A DNA stretch of 64,000 nucleotides from Gaiellaceae bacterium (GTDB taxonomy: Bacteria > Actinomycetota > Thermoleophilia > Gaiellales > Gaiellaceae). The translations under genes were made by a program, and so were the position numbers. Below, piece by piece: positions 1-9,714 of the stretch. Position 1 is the first letter of the stretch; every line of letters begins with the position of its first letter. The notes below the pieces were generated by a model. The model made no database searches. It saw only the letters and a list, made by a program, of their open reading frames with translations, and had not been told where the DNA came from. The DNA is taken from positions 1 to 64,000 of the forward strand of contig JAJTCQ010000001.1 in assembly GCA_021323315.1 (NCBI GenBank), written 5' to 3'.

Positions 1-2048
1 AGCGCGGCGAGCTCCTCTTCCGTGAGTCGGCGACCGCCCGCCGCCGCGAGGGCGAGCGTCTTCGCGTCGTCCGCCGGCAGCGGCTCCAAGCGCAGCGTCA
101 GCGCCGGGAGCGGGGGCGTTCCCTCCGCGGCGGCGAACCCGCCGTCACCCGGGCGCCGTGTCGTGCACGCGAGCCAGGGGCGGGTCGGGAGCTGGGTGCC
201 GAGATACCGCAAGAGCTCCGACGACGCGTCGTCCATCCAGTGCACGTCGTCGAACACGAGCAGCGTGGGCGAGTCGAGCAGGTGGCCCAGCAGCGTCCCC
301 ATGACGCCGTGGAGGCGGGCGCGCCAGAACGCGGGGTCGAGGTCGCGCACCTCGGCCGTCGACTCCACGTCGACGTCGAGCGGCCCGGCGAGGAGCGGCG
401 TCCACGGTACGAGCTCCTCGTCCACCGCCGCGAGCCGCTCGGAGATCACGGTGCGGTTGTGCTCGCCGCCGCCGTTCAGCTCGACGTCGAGGAGCGACCG
501 GAGGAACGGGCGGAAGGCGTAGTACGGGGTCGACGCCTCGTACTGCTCGCAGCGCAACGAGACCTGCCGCATGTCCGTGCAGTTCTCGCGCAGCTCGGCC
601 GCGAGCCGCGACTTTCCGATCCCGGGTTCGCCGACGAGCTCGACGAGCGTTCCGAACCCCATGCGAACAGGAGCGACGGACGCGCCGAGCACAGCCCGTT
701 CGCGCTCCCGGTCGACGAACGGCAGCTCGTCCTGAGCGCTGAGCGTCTCGGGCGTCTCGGCCGCGGCAAGAAGCTCGCCGAGAATGAACGCCTGAACTGG
801 CTCGGCCTTGCCTTTGAGCGAAAGTGGCTCGAGCTCCGTCGCCTCGAACGATCCTCCTCCGCGTGTGACGGCGCCAGCCGAGACCCAGATCTCGTCCTCG
901 CCGGCGCGCGCCATCAGGCGCGCGGCGAGCGCGGCGGTATCTCCGAGGACGGTGTACGTCCGCCGGAAGCTCGCGCCGACCTGGCCGGTGAACACGCGCC
1001 CCTCGCTGACACCGACGTGTACGGGGAGTGGAAGTCCGCCGTCGACGATGGCACGGACCGTCCTGAGCATCCGCTCCTCGTCGTCTCCGAAAGTCTGCGG
1101 GGCGCCGGCGACGAGGATGATGCGTCCGCCGTCGCGATCGATGTCGCTCTCCAAAAAGGTCACGCGGTGCTCGTCGGCAGCTGTCTGCACCGCGCGGACG
1201 AGGTTATCGAGCGCGTCCGCGGCAGCCTCAGGGCCTTCCGTCTCGATGATCTCGTCGGTCCCAGCGAAGCGGATGAAGGCGATCGCCGCATGCCGATGCT
1301 CGCCCTCGAGCGGCCCGATCTCGAGGAGCTGCGCTCGCAATGGCGCCGGAACGGCAACCTCGAGCGGGATGCCTTCGATAGCGGGCAGAGGGGCCACGGA
1401 GCCGCGGACCTCGGGCGCCGAGCGGAGGAGATGCCCGTCGCCCTTCACCTCGGCGAGCTGGTCGGCGTCGAGGACGTTCGCCGTCTCTGCGCTCACGAGG
1501 ATCTCGCCGGCCTCCGACGTCCCCTCCATCTCCACCGTTCGTGTCGCCGCAGGGCCTGCGATCAGGAGCTCGCGATGTGACTCTCCGACGAGGAAGAACT
1601 GGAAGCGGCCGCTGTGCAGTCCCGCGTGCATCTTGAGCTGGATCGCCCCGGCCGACGTTCGCGGCCGACCGATCGCCCGGAGCGTTCTCCGCATCTCGAA
1701 AGCCGCCCGAGCGGCCCGGCGCGCGTGCTCCTCGCCGTCGTAGAGCAGCAGCAACGCGTCGCCGCCGAACTTCAGCAGGCCGCCACCCTGTGCGTAGGCG
1801 ACGCCGAGGAGCGCTGCGAACGTGGCATTCATCACCTCGGTGACCTCCTCGGCCCCCGCCCGGCCAAGACCCGAGAGACGCTCCGACATGGCGGTGAATC
1901 CGGAGATGTCGATGAATGCGACGGTGCCGTCGACCTCGCGCCACGAGCTCTCGGGCTCGTCCCGGAGCCACTCCAGCGTCAACCGCGGGATGAACGGGAC
2001 GAGATCGGTCGACGACGTGGAGAGTGCGTTCGCTGAGCTAGTCGCCAT
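1..2048 (-). CDS. Tandem adenylate/guanylate cyclase domains + P-loop ATPase protein (3' end truncated by window edge)
   Basis: Reading the minus strand from ATG 2048: MATSSANALSTSS...VDGTVAFIDISGFTAMSERL...GGGLLKFGGDALLLLY (class III cyclase), second cyclase-like domain, then LVELVGEPGIGKSRLAAEL (Walker A). Open to base 1. Confidence 0.85.
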   Translation of the reverse strand, partial: MATSSANALSTSSTDLVPFIPRLTLEWLRDEPESSWREVDGTVAFIDISGFTAMSERLSGLGRAGAEEVTEVMNATFAALLGVAYAQGGGLLKFGGDALLLLYDGEEHARRAARAAFEMRRTLRAIGRPRTSAGAIQLKMHAGLHSGRFQFFLVGESHRELLIAGPAATRTVEMEGTSEAGEILVSAETANVLDADQLAEVKGDGHLLRSAPEVRGSVAPLPAIEGIPLEVAVPAPLRAQLLEIGPLEGEHRHAAIAFIRFAGTDEIIETEGPEAAADALDNLVRAVQTAADEHRVTFLESDIDRDGGRIILVAGAPQTFGDDEERMLRTVRAIVDGGLPLPVHVGVSEGRVFTGQVGASFRRTYTVLGDTAALAARLMARAGEDEIWVSAGAVTRGGGSFEATELEPLSLKGKAEPVQAFILGELLAAAETPETLSAQDELPFVDRERERAVLGASVAPVRMGFGTLVELVGEPGIGKSRLAAELRENCTDMRQVSLRCEQYEASTPYYAFRPFLRSLLDVELNGGGEHNRTVISERLAAVDEELVPWTPLLAGPLDVDVESTAEVRDLDPAFWRARLHGVMGTLLGHLLDSPTLLVFDDVHWMDDASSELLRYLGTQLPTRPWLACTTRRPGDGGFAAAEGTPPLPALTLRLEPLPADDAKTLALAAAGGRRLTEEELAA

Positions 2049-2221
2049 CAAGTGATTGTCCTTTACCGGAGCGCCAAGACAAAACCGGTGCAGGCCGTCC
2101 GAACCCGTTCACGGAACGCTTACGTCTGCTCAACGCAATCCCCCCGGAAAGGGGGCGTCCGATACGTCCTACTGGACGAATAGGCGGAGTGACACCGATT
2201 CCCAACGCAAAGGGCGGCGGA

Positions 2222-2425
2222 ATGTCTGCGGCAGAGCTCGAGCTCATCCATGTGTCCGAGCGCGATCGAATAGAGCAGTGGCGTCACGAGGCGCTCGAGC
2301 GCGCGGGGTACGACCCCGAGGCGGCGATCGTCCTCGCTGCGAGCCACGACGTCGACCTCCACGACGCCGTGAGCCTGCTCGATCGCGGCTGCACGGTGGA
2401 GCTCGCCCTCCAGATCCTCCTCTAG
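2222..2425 (+). CDS. Conserved small hypothetical protein (67 aa)
   Basis: MSAAELELIHVSERDRIEQWRHEALERAGYDPEAAIVLAASHDVDLHDAVSLLDRGCTVELALQILL; followed by a strong hairpin. Confidence 0.75.
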   Translation: MSAAELELIHVSERDRIEQWRHEALERAGYDPEAAIVLAASHDVDLHDAVSLLDRGCTVELALQILL

Positions 2426-2451
2426 GCGGGGGAAGCGGCGTTTCCCCCGCC
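2425..2451 (+). terminator. Intrinsic-terminator-like hairpin
   Basis: GGCGGGGGAA-gcggcgt-TTCCCCCGCC, perfect 10-bp stem directly after the stop codon. Confidence 0.6.
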
Positions 2452-2604
2452 GGCCCCCTTCCTCTTCGCGCGGCCGTAAGGAGCGGCTGTTGGCCTGCGG
2501 GTGAGTGAATCGCCCTTCGGCCGAGACTCGCGGCTCGTAGACAACGCTGCGCACGCGGCGCTTGTTGCGCCTCGTGTCGCAAAGTGTCGGCAGAATGCCC
2601 GCCG

Positions 2605-3459
2605 GTGCTTCCGCTTCTCTCGATCCCGTCGCCCAGCTCGAGCACGATCGAGCTCGGGCCGCTCTCGATCCACTTCTACGGGCTGACGCTGCTCGTCGCG
2701 ATCGCGGCGGCGGTCGTGATCACGGGAATCCGCTGGACGAGGCGCGGCGGGGACTGGGATCTCATCTTCCGCGTCGCTGTCTGGGGTGTCGCCTCGGGCA
2801 TCGTCGGCGCGCGCCTGTACCACGTGGTCACGAGCTGGGACGAGCTGCCCGACGAGTGGTGGGGGCCGTTCGCGATCTGGAAGGGCGGCCTCGGCGTGTG
2901 GGGTGGGATCGGACTCGGCTGCCTCGTGGGCGCAATCGTCGCGAGACGCTCGGGCGCTTCCGTCGCGAAGCTCGCTGACTGCGTGGCGCCTGCGCTGCTC
3001 GTCGCGCAGGGCATCGGGCGCTTCGGCAACTGGTGGAACCAGGAGCTCTTCGGCGGCCCGACCGACCTTCCCTGGGGCCTCGAGATCGACCCCGAGAACC
3101 GGCCGATCGACGACGTCGGCTCCGAGACGTTCCACCCGGCGTTCCTGTACGAGGCGCTGTGGTGCTTCGCTGCCGCGGGTGTGCTCCTCCTGGTCGAGCG
3201 CTACTTCAAGGGCAGAATCCGGCCGGGTGGGCTGTTCGCGCTCTATGTCCTCATCTACTCGGCGGGGCGGCTCTGGATCGAGAATCTGCGCATCGACCCG
3301 TCGCACGAGTTCGGCGGCATCCGGCTCAACGTCTGGGTCGCCGGCCTCGCGATCCTGCTCTCGGCGGCGTTCTTCGTCTGGTGGCAGCGCACGTGGAAGC
3401 GTCCTGGAGCGAGCCCGCCTCCGAAGGTCGAGACGATGGCGGTGCCGAAAGGCAGGTAG
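2605..3459 (+). CDS. lgt: Prolipoprotein diacylglyceryl transferase
   Basis: IELGPLSIHFYGL...LPDEWWGPFAIWKGGLGVWGG...QGIGRFGNWWNQELFGGPTDLPWGLEI...RLWIENLRIDPSHEF; Lgt signatures. Start GTG 2605 preferred, alternative GTG 2584. Confidence 0.95.
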   Translation: MLPLLSIPSPSSSTIELGPLSIHFYGLTLLVAIAAAVVITGIRWTRRGGDWDLIFRVAVWGVASGIVGARLYHVVTSWDELPDEWWGPFAIWKGGLGVWGGIGLGCLVGAIVARRSGASVAKLADCVAPALLVAQGIGRFGNWWNQELFGGPTDLPWGLEIDPENRPIDDVGSETFHPAFLYEALWCFAAAGVLLLVERYFKGRIRPGGLFALYVLIYSAGRLWIENLRIDPSHEFGGIRLNVWVAGLAILLSAAFFVWWQRTWKRPGASPPPKVETMAVPKGR

Positions 3460-3519
3460 CGCGGGACCTTTCCGGCCGCGGGCGGTGTATCCATCGCAAG
3501 CGACCGGAAGGAGCAGTCC

Positions 3520-4014
3520 ATGCGTGTCCTCGTCGTTCTCTGCATCGTCGTCGCTGCCCTCGCGACGGCGCCTCTTGCCTCGTCCGGCGGCTGGGCGACG
3601 GTCGGCTTCTCGCCGCTTCCGGACGGCATGTCCGCCGGTGGAACCTGGAAGCCGACGATCGTCGTGAAGCAGCACGGCGTGACCCCGCTCGCGGGCCTCG
3701 TGCCTCTCGTCGAGATCTACGACGACTCCGGTGCCACGAGGTCGTTCACGGCCATCGAGACGTCCAAGCCCGGCGTGTACGAGGCCCACGTCGTCTTCCC
3801 CGCGGACGGCGACTGGCGGGTGACGGTCCACAGCGGTTTCGGCGACTCGCAGGTGACCTACGGACCGGTCGCAATCGGCGCGCCGGCGGTCGGCGACGGC
3901 GGCTCGGGCGAGATCCCCGTCATGGGTCTCGGCCTTGCGCTGCTGACGCTCGGAGGCGTCGTTGCAGTGCTCGTCGGCAAGCGCTCCCGGCGGTTGACGC
4001 CCGCGAGCGGCTAG
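3520..4014 (+). CDS. Secreted/membrane-anchored hypothetical protein (FixH/YtkA-like)
   Basis: Signal peptide, beta-rich domain, C-terminal TM followed by KRSRR. Confidence 0.7.
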   Translation: MRVLVVLCIVVAALATAPLASSGGWATVGFSPLPDGMSAGGTWKPTIVVKQHGVTPLAGLVPLVEIYDDSGATRSFTAIETSKPGVYEAHVVFPADGDWRVTVHSGFGDSQVTYGPVAIGAPAVGDGGSGEIPVMGLGLALLTLGGVVAVLVGKRSRRLTPASG

Positions 4015-4059
4015 GAGTCGCCGGGAACCCGCGCGCCGGGGTCGGTGTAGAAATGAGCG

Positions 4060-4611
4060 GTGGAGGACCGACCGCCGACGGATGCCGCGCTCGTGGAGCG
4101 CGCGAGGCAGGGCGACGAGCGCGCGTTCGAGGAGCTCGTGCGGGCTCATCAGGGCATCGCGTTCCGGGCGGCGCACCTCTTCACGGGCTCGGCAGCGGAT
4201 GCCGAGGAAGCCGTGCAGGTCGGGTTCGTCAAGGCATGGGGTGCGCTGGGGCGGTTCCGGCCGGGCGCGGAGTTCCGGCCGTGGCTGCTGCGAATCGTGG
4301 TCAACGAGGCCCACAACCGGCGCCGCTCGGCACAGCGCCGTGAGTCATTGGCGTTGCGGGCGGCGTTTGCAGATGCCTCCGGAGACGCGGTCCCGTCTCC
4401 GGAGGCGGCAACCCTCGACCGGGAGGGGCGCCAGGCGCTCGTCGACGCCGTGAACCGGCTCGACGCGCGAGACCGCGACGTGCTCGCCTGCCGCTACTTC
4501 CTCGAGCTCTCCGAGCGCGAGACGGCCGAGGTGCTCGGCGTGCGGCACGGCACCGTCAAGTCGCGGACGGCGCGGGCGCTCCAGCGGCTGCGCGCGGAGG
4601 TGAGTGAGTGA
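4060..4611 (+). CDS. RNA polymerase sigma factor, ECF subfamily
   Basis: ALVERARQGDERAFEELVRAHQ (region 2) and LSERETAEVLGVRHGTVKSRTARALQRLR (region 4). Confidence 0.9.
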   Translation: MEDRPPTDAALVERARQGDERAFEELVRAHQGIAFRAAHLFTGSAADAEEAVQVGFVKAWGALGRFRPGAEFRPWLLRIVVNEAHNRRRSAQRRESLALRAAFADASGDAVPSPEAATLDREGRQALVDAVNRLDARDRDVLACRYFLELSERETAEVLGVRHGTVKSRTARALQRLRAEVSE

Positions 4612-5330
4612 GCGAGCTCGAACAGCGGCTCCTCGCGCTCGGGCGTGAGCTCGACGTCCCCGAGCCCCCTGACGTGGCCGCGCGTGTGCTCGCGGACATC
4701 GGCGTGGCGCGACCGCCTTTCCGGCGGCGGCGACTGGTCCTCGCGCTCGCCGCGCTCGTCCTCGCGGCACTGCTCGCCGTACTCGCCGTCCCGGATGCGC
4801 GATCTGCTCTTCTCCGCTTCCTGCACATCGGCGGCGCTCGCATCGAGCTCGTCGACGACCTCCCCGAGGTCGCGGGCCCAGCCGAGCTCGAGCTCGTGCT
4901 GGGCAAGCGGGTCTCGCTCACCGAGGCTCGCAGCGAGGCGGGATTCGACCTGCTCGAGCTCGACGAGGAGCCCGACGGCGTCTTCCTCGGGGACCGAGCA
5001 ACCGTCTGGTTCCTCTACGGGGCGCCAGACGCCGTCCATCTGCTGGTCTCGCAGACGCCGGGCGTCCGCATCGACGAGCCGTTCGTCCTCAAGAAGCTGG
5101 CCGCAGCGGGAACGCGAGTCGACGCAGCTTCCGTCCGTGGGTCGCCGGCGTACTTCCTCAGTGGAGAGCCGCACGTCGTGATGCTGCTCGACGAGCTCGG
5201 GGAGGAGCTCCCGGAGTCGCTCCGCCTGGCGCGGGACGTGCTCGTGTGGGAGGAGCGCGGACGAACCGTGCGGCTCGAGGGCGATCTGACTCTCGACGAG
5301 GCGCTCGAACTGGCCGACTCGTTGCACTGA
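4608..5330 (+). CDS. Putative anti-sigma factor, single TM segment
   Basis: Overlaps the sigma factor stop codon; N-terminal cytosolic segment, TM RLVLALAALVLAALLAVLAV, extracytoplasmic domain. Confidence 0.65.
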   Translation: MSELEQRLLALGRELDVPEPPDVAARVLADIGVARPPFRRRRLVLALAALVLAALLAVLAVPDARSALLRFLHIGGARIELVDDLPEVAGPAELELVLGKRVSLTEARSEAGFDLLELDEEPDGVFLGDRATVWFLYGAPDAVHLLVSQTPGVRIDEPFVLKKLAAAGTRVDAASVRGSPAYFLSGEPHVVMLLDELGEELPESLRLARDVLVWEERGRTVRLEGDLTLDEALELADSLH

Positions 5331-5360
5331 CGCGTCCGGCGCCGCGGCTAGCCTCCGCGC

Positions 5361-6122
5361 GTGCTGCCGACCCCTGTCCGGGAGCTGGAGCTGGAGCTCG
5401 ACGCGTTCGAGGGGCCCTTCGACCTCCTCCTGACGCTGCTCCTCAAGGAGGAGCTCGAGCCCCGCGAGATCGACGTCGCAGCAATCGTGCTCGCGTTCGT
5501 CGAGCGCACGGCCGAACGCGACGAGCTCGATCTGGAGGCGTGCGGGGAGTTCCTCGTCCTCGTGTCGGCGCTCCTCGAGCTCAAGGCCCGCGCGCTCTTC
5601 CCCGACGAGGCCGCCGAGCTCGGTGAGCTCGAGCCCGAGGAGGCGGCTGAGGAGCTCGCGCGCCGGCTCGCGGAGTACCGGCGCATGAAGGAAGCCGCGG
5701 CCTGGCTGCTCGACCGCCTCGGCGCGGAGCAGGACCGGTTCTTCCGGATCGGCCCGGCGCCGCTGGCGCCTCGAGCCGAGCGCGTGCTCGCGCGGCAGGA
5801 CCCGGATGCGCTCGCCGAAGCGCTGCGCGCGCTCGCACTGCCGCCGCCGACCGTCTCCCTCGGGCACATGGCGCTGCGCTTCCCGCCTGTCTCGCAGTTC
5901 CTCGAGCGCTTCCGCACCGTGCTCTCGCACCGCCGGGTCTTCGACTTCGACGGCGAGGTCGAGGGCCTCTCGCGGGTCGAGCAGGCGGTCGCGCTCCTCG
6001 CGCTGCTCGAGCTGCGTAAGGCGGGCGAGATAGCGCTCAGTCAGGCGCAAGCGTTCGCGCCGATAAGGGTTTCGAGAGCCGACGACGAAAGGATCCACGA
6101 ATGGAAAGCCCGCTCCGCCTGA
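5361..6122 (+). CDS. scpA: Segregation and condensation protein A
   Basis: LELELDAFEGPFDLLLTLLLKEELEPREIDVAAIV...; paired with scpB. Confidence 0.95.
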   Translation: MLPTPVRELELELDAFEGPFDLLLTLLLKEELEPREIDVAAIVLAFVERTAERDELDLEACGEFLVLVSALLELKARALFPDEAAELGELEPEEAAEELARRLAEYRRMKEAAAWLLDRLGAEQDRFFRIGPAPLAPRAERVLARQDPDALAEALRALALPPPTVSLGHMALRFPPVSQFLERFRTVLSHRRVFDFDGEVEGLSRVEQAVALLALLELRKAGEIALSQAQAFAPIRVSRADDERIHEWKARSA

Positions 6123-6703
6123 TCGCCCTCAATCCGGTCGACCGCCTCGCGCGGACGGTCGAGGCGCTCCTCGTCGTTGCGAGCGCACCGCTGTCGCTCG
6201 ACGAGCTCGCCGACGCGACGGAGGATCATCCCGAGCGGATCGAGACCGCCATCTGCCTGCTGCGGGAACGCCATGCCGAGGGTCGGAGCGGCATCGTGCT
6301 CGAGGAGGTCGCCGGCGGCTTCGCCTTCCGCGCGAGCCGTGACGCGGCCGACGCGTGCGCGAGGCTCTTCGAGCGGCCGGTGGAACGAGGCCTGTCCCAG
6401 GCCGCGCTGGAGACGCTCGCGATCGTCGCGTACCTCGGCCCGTGCTCACGGCCAGACGTCGCGCGCATCCGCGGGGTCGCGGCCGACTCGGCGGTGGCGA
6501 GCCTCGTCGAGCGCGGCCTCATCAGCGAGGCGGGACGGGAGCCCGGCCAGGGGGGCGCCGTTCGCTACCGCACGACGCCGCTCTTCGAGCGCGTGTTCGG
6601 CCTGGAGAGCCTCGCCGCGCTGCCGCGGCTCGACGATCTCGGCGAGGATGCCGCAGAGCTCCGCGAGCGCCTGCTCGAGGTCGCCGAAGCGCGCGCGTCC
6701 TAG
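6101..6703 (+). CDS. scpB: Segregation and condensation protein B
   Basis: LSQAALETLAIVAYLGPCSRPDVARIRGVAADSAVASLVERGLISEAGRE; ScpB winged helix. Confidence 0.93.
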   Translation: MESPLRLIALNPVDRLARTVEALLVVASAPLSLDELADATEDHPERIETAICLLRERHAEGRSGIVLEEVAGGFAFRASRDAADACARLFERPVERGLSQAALETLAIVAYLGPCSRPDVARIRGVAADSAVASLVERGLISEAGREPGQGGAVRYRTTPLFERVFGLESLAALPRLDDLGEDAAELRERLLEVAEARAS

Positions 6704-6710
6704 GCCGCCG

Positions 6711-7946
6711 TCAGATCTGCCAGGCGCCGTCGCGCAGCACCGGCACCGTGTCTCCGTCGAGGGTGATGCCGTCGACGGCGAGCTCGGGGCTGCCGATCAT
6801 GAAGTCGACGTGCACGACGCTCTGGTTGACGCGTGCCTTGTCCACGGGATCGTCGACGGGGTGCTCGTAGCCGCCGCCGAGCGCGATGTGCGAGGCGGCG
6901 TTCTCGTCGATAAGCGTGTCGTAGAAGACGCGTCCGAGGGGTCCGATCCGGCCCTCTCCGTCGACGAGCGCGATCTCGCCGAGGCGCGACGCACCCTCGT
7001 CGCGCGCCGCGACGGAGCGAAGGGCGTCGGCGCCCGAGTCCGCGTCGATCTTCACGGCACGGCCGCCCTCGAACTCGACCCGGATGTTCTCGATGATCGA
7101 GCCGGAGAGCTCGAGGGGCATGGTCGCCGACACGTGGCCGTCGACGCGCTCGGGATCCGGCGTGCTGAACACTTCCTCCGTCGGGAGGTTCGGCGAGTGA
7201 CGCCGGCCGTCGACCGTCTCGAGGTCGCCGGCGGCCCAGTGCGCCGACTGGAAGAGGCCGATCGTGAGGTCGGTGCCGGGCCCATGAAGTCGCAGGGCGT
7301 CGAAGCGCCGATCGGTGAGTCGCTGCGCGTTCGCCTTCAGTGCCGTGGAGCGCTCGATCCACGCGGTAGCCGGATCGTCCTCGTCCAGGCGGCAGATGTG
7401 CGCGACGTCCTCCCAGAGCCGCTCGTACGCTTTGCCGACGTCGCGCCATGCGCGCGAGACGTCGGGGTAGACGAGCTCGGCCCACGGAGGCGTCGGGACG
7501 GGGACGATGCACCAGCTCGTCGTCATCCGGTTGACGACCTCTCCCGTCTCCGGGAGATAGGGGAGAAGGTCACGCCCGGCGCGCGCGGGATCGAGGCCCT
7601 CGAGTGCGTGGGGCGCGTGCGGGCCGGAGAGCGAGATGCGCGCGGCGTGCTCGTCGGAGAGGTGATACAGCCGCTCCGTCATCCACGGCGGCACGTAGTC
7701 GAGGGTGTCCTCGTCGGCGCGCGCGATCCGCTCGCGCTTCAGCCATTGATCGAAGTAGAGGACGTCGACGAACTTCGCGCCGCGTTCGTACGCCGCGCGC
7801 GTGATCTTCCGCGTGAGCATCTCTTTGCCGACGTAGCTGGTGATCGAGACCAGCTGCCCCGGCTGGACGTTTGCGCCGAAGACCGCGAGGTCGGCAAGCC
7901 TGTCGGAGAGGGTGTCGATCCGGGTCGGAGTCTCGAGCTGGGCCAT
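6711..7946 (-). CDS. Aminopeptidase, M29 (thermophilic aminopeptidase) family
   Basis: MAQLETPTRIDTLSDRLADLAVFGANVQPGQLVSITSYVGKEMLTRKITRAAYERGAKFVDVLYFD...; start moved to ATG 7946, preceded by TAGGGT. Confidence 0.88.
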   Translation of the reverse strand: MAQLETPTRIDTLSDRLADLAVFGANVQPGQLVSITSYVGKEMLTRKITRAAYERGAKFVDVLYFDQWLKRERIARADEDTLDYVPPWMTERLYHLSDEHAARISLSGPHAPHALEGLDPARAGRDLLPYLPETGEVVNRMTTSWCIVPVPTPPWAELVYPDVSRAWRDVGKAYERLWEDVAHICRLDEDDPATAWIERSTALKANAQRLTDRRFDALRLHGPGTDLTIGLFQSAHWAAGDLETVDGRRHSPNLPTEEVFSTPDPERVDGHVSATMPLELSGSIIENIRVEFEGGRAVKIDADSGADALRSVAARDEGASRLGEIALVDGEGRIGPLGRVFYDTLIDENAASHIALGGGYEHPVDDPVDKARVNQSVVHVDFMIGSPELAVDGITLDGDTVPVLRDGAWQI

Positions 7947-7974
7947 CGCCTCGAACCCTAGCCAGAATGCGGCC

Positions 7975-8679
7975 GTGCGCCTGAATGCATATCTCGCGCG
8001 CGCAGGCGTGGCGTCGAGACGGCGCGCCGACGACCTCATCCGCGCGGGCCGCGTGCGGGTCAACGGCGACGTCGGCCAGCTCAACACCGTCGTCGGCCGG
8101 CACGATGTGGTGGAGGTCGACGGCGAGCGCGTCCAGCGCCAGCCGCTGTCCTACGTGCTGCTGCACAAGCCGGCCGGCGTCGTGACGACCGCGAGCGACC
8201 CACAGGGGCGGCCGACGGTCGTCGAGCTCGTACCGCACGAGCCACGCGTCGTTCCCGTGGGGCGGCTCGACGTCGACACGACCGGCGCGCTCGTGCTCAC
8301 GAACGACGGCGACCTCGCGCATCGCCTCGCCCACCCGCGCTACGGCGTCCCCAAGGTCTACGAAGCGCATGTCGTGGGCTCGCCGTCGCCCGACGCCCTG
8401 GCCCGGCTCCGCGACGGGGTCGAGCTGGAGGACGGCATGACGGCGCCCGCTCTCGTCCGAGCCCTCGTCCAAGGAGACCGCTCGAGCCGGCTGGAGCTCA
8501 CGCTCCACGAAGGCCGCAAGCGTCAGGTCAGGCGCATGTGCGAGTCCGTGGGACACCCCGTGCGTGGCCTCCGCCGCGTCCGCTATGCGGGGCTCGACCT
8601 CGAAGGGCTCGAGCCCGGAGAGTGGAGGGAGCTGACGGCCGCAGAGGTCGGGCTGTTGAAAGCTGCGGTCGGCCTCTAG
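7975..8679 (+). CDS. rluB: Pseudouridine synthase (RluB/RsuA family)
   Basis: VRLNAYLARAGVASRRRADDLIRAGRVRVNG (S4) and VGRLDVDTTGALVLTNDGDLAHRLAHPRYGVPKVYEAHV. Confidence 0.9.
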   Translation: MRLNAYLARAGVASRRRADDLIRAGRVRVNGDVGQLNTVVGRHDVVEVDGERVQRQPLSYVLLHKPAGVVTTASDPQGRPTVVELVPHEPRVVPVGRLDVDTTGALVLTNDGDLAHRLAHPRYGVPKVYEAHVVGSPSPDALARLRDGVELEDGMTAPALVRALVQGDRSSRLELTLHEGRKRQVRRMCESVGHPVRGLRRVRYAGLDLEGLEPGEWRELTAAEVGLLKAAVGL

Positions 8680-9659
8680 CCGAGCCGGACGAAGCCCATT
8701 CGCTCGTACATGCTCTCGAGCGTCGGCCGGGATACCTCGGCCGCCTTCTCGGCACCGAGCGCCAGTAGTCGGCGCAGCTCGCCGGGATCGTCGCGGATCT
8801 CGCGAAACCGCGCCTGGATCGGCTCGAGGAGCGCGATTACCGACTCGGCCGTCTCCGACTTGAACGCCCCGTATCCCTGGCCGTCATACCGCGACTGGAC
8901 GCCGTCGATGGAGTCGCCGGTGGACACGGTCATGATCTCGATGAGGTTCGAGATCCCGGGCTTGTCCTCCGCATGCCGGATCTCGCGGCCGGAGTCGGTG
9001 ACGGCGACCTTGAACTTCCGGCGCACCACGTCGGGTGAGTCGAGGAGGTAGACCGTCCCCTGCTCGGTGCCGCCCGTCGTCGACATCTTCTTCTCCGGCT
9101 CCTGGAGATCCATGATCTTGGCGCCGATCTCCGGGTAGACACCGCTGGGCAGCCGGAACGTCTCGCCGTAGCGCGAGTTGAATCGCTCCGCCACGTCGCG
9201 CGTGAGCTCGAGGTGCTGGCGCTGGTCGATCCCGACCGGGACGATGTCGGTCTGATAGAGCAGGATGTCACCCGCCTGCAACACCGGGTACGTGAAGAGG
9301 CCGGCGGAGACGAACTCCTGCGACTCGGACTTCTCCTTGAACTGCGTCATGCGGCGCAGTTCGCCGAAGCTCGTGACCGACGAGAGCAGCCAGCTCGCCT
9401 CGGCGTGCGCGCTCACGTGGCTCTGCGCGAACACGGTCGAGCGGTCGGGGTCGAGGCCCGTCGCGACGAGCAGCGCGAAGAGGTCGAGCGTCCGCTCGCG
9501 GAGGTCCGCCGGGTCGTACGGGACGCTGACCGAGTGCAGGTCGACGATGCAGAAGAAGGCCTCGCCCTGCTCCTGGGTCGCGGCGTACTGGCGGAACCCA
9601 CCCGCGTAGTTGCCCAGGTGCTTGGCGCCGGTGGGCTGGATGCCGGAGAAGATCCGCAT
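8676..9659 (-). CDS. trpS: Tryptophanyl-tRNA synthetase
   Basis: [25 protein letters not shown]...[20 protein letters not shown]...KKMSTT. Confidence 0.95.
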   Translation of the reverse strand: MRIFSGIQPTGAKHLGNYAGGFRQYAATQEQGEAFFCIVDLHSVSVPYDPADLRERTLDLFALLVATGLDPDRSTVFAQSHVSAHAEASWLLSSVTSFGELRRMTQFKEKSESQEFVSAGLFTYPVLQAGDILLYQTDIVPVGIDQRQHLELTRDVAERFNSRYGETFRLPSGVYPEIGAKIMDLQEPEKKMSTTGGTEQGTVYLLDSPDVVRRKFKVAVTDSGREIRHAEDKPGISNLIEIMTVSTGDSIDGVQSRYDGQGYGAFKSETAESVIALLEPIQARFREIRDDPGELRRLLALGAEKAAEVSRPTLESMYERMGFVRLG

Positions 9660-9714
9660 CGCTGGATTGTCCCTGGACCGGCCGGTGGGCGTCACGTCCA
9701 CTTACACTCGCGGA

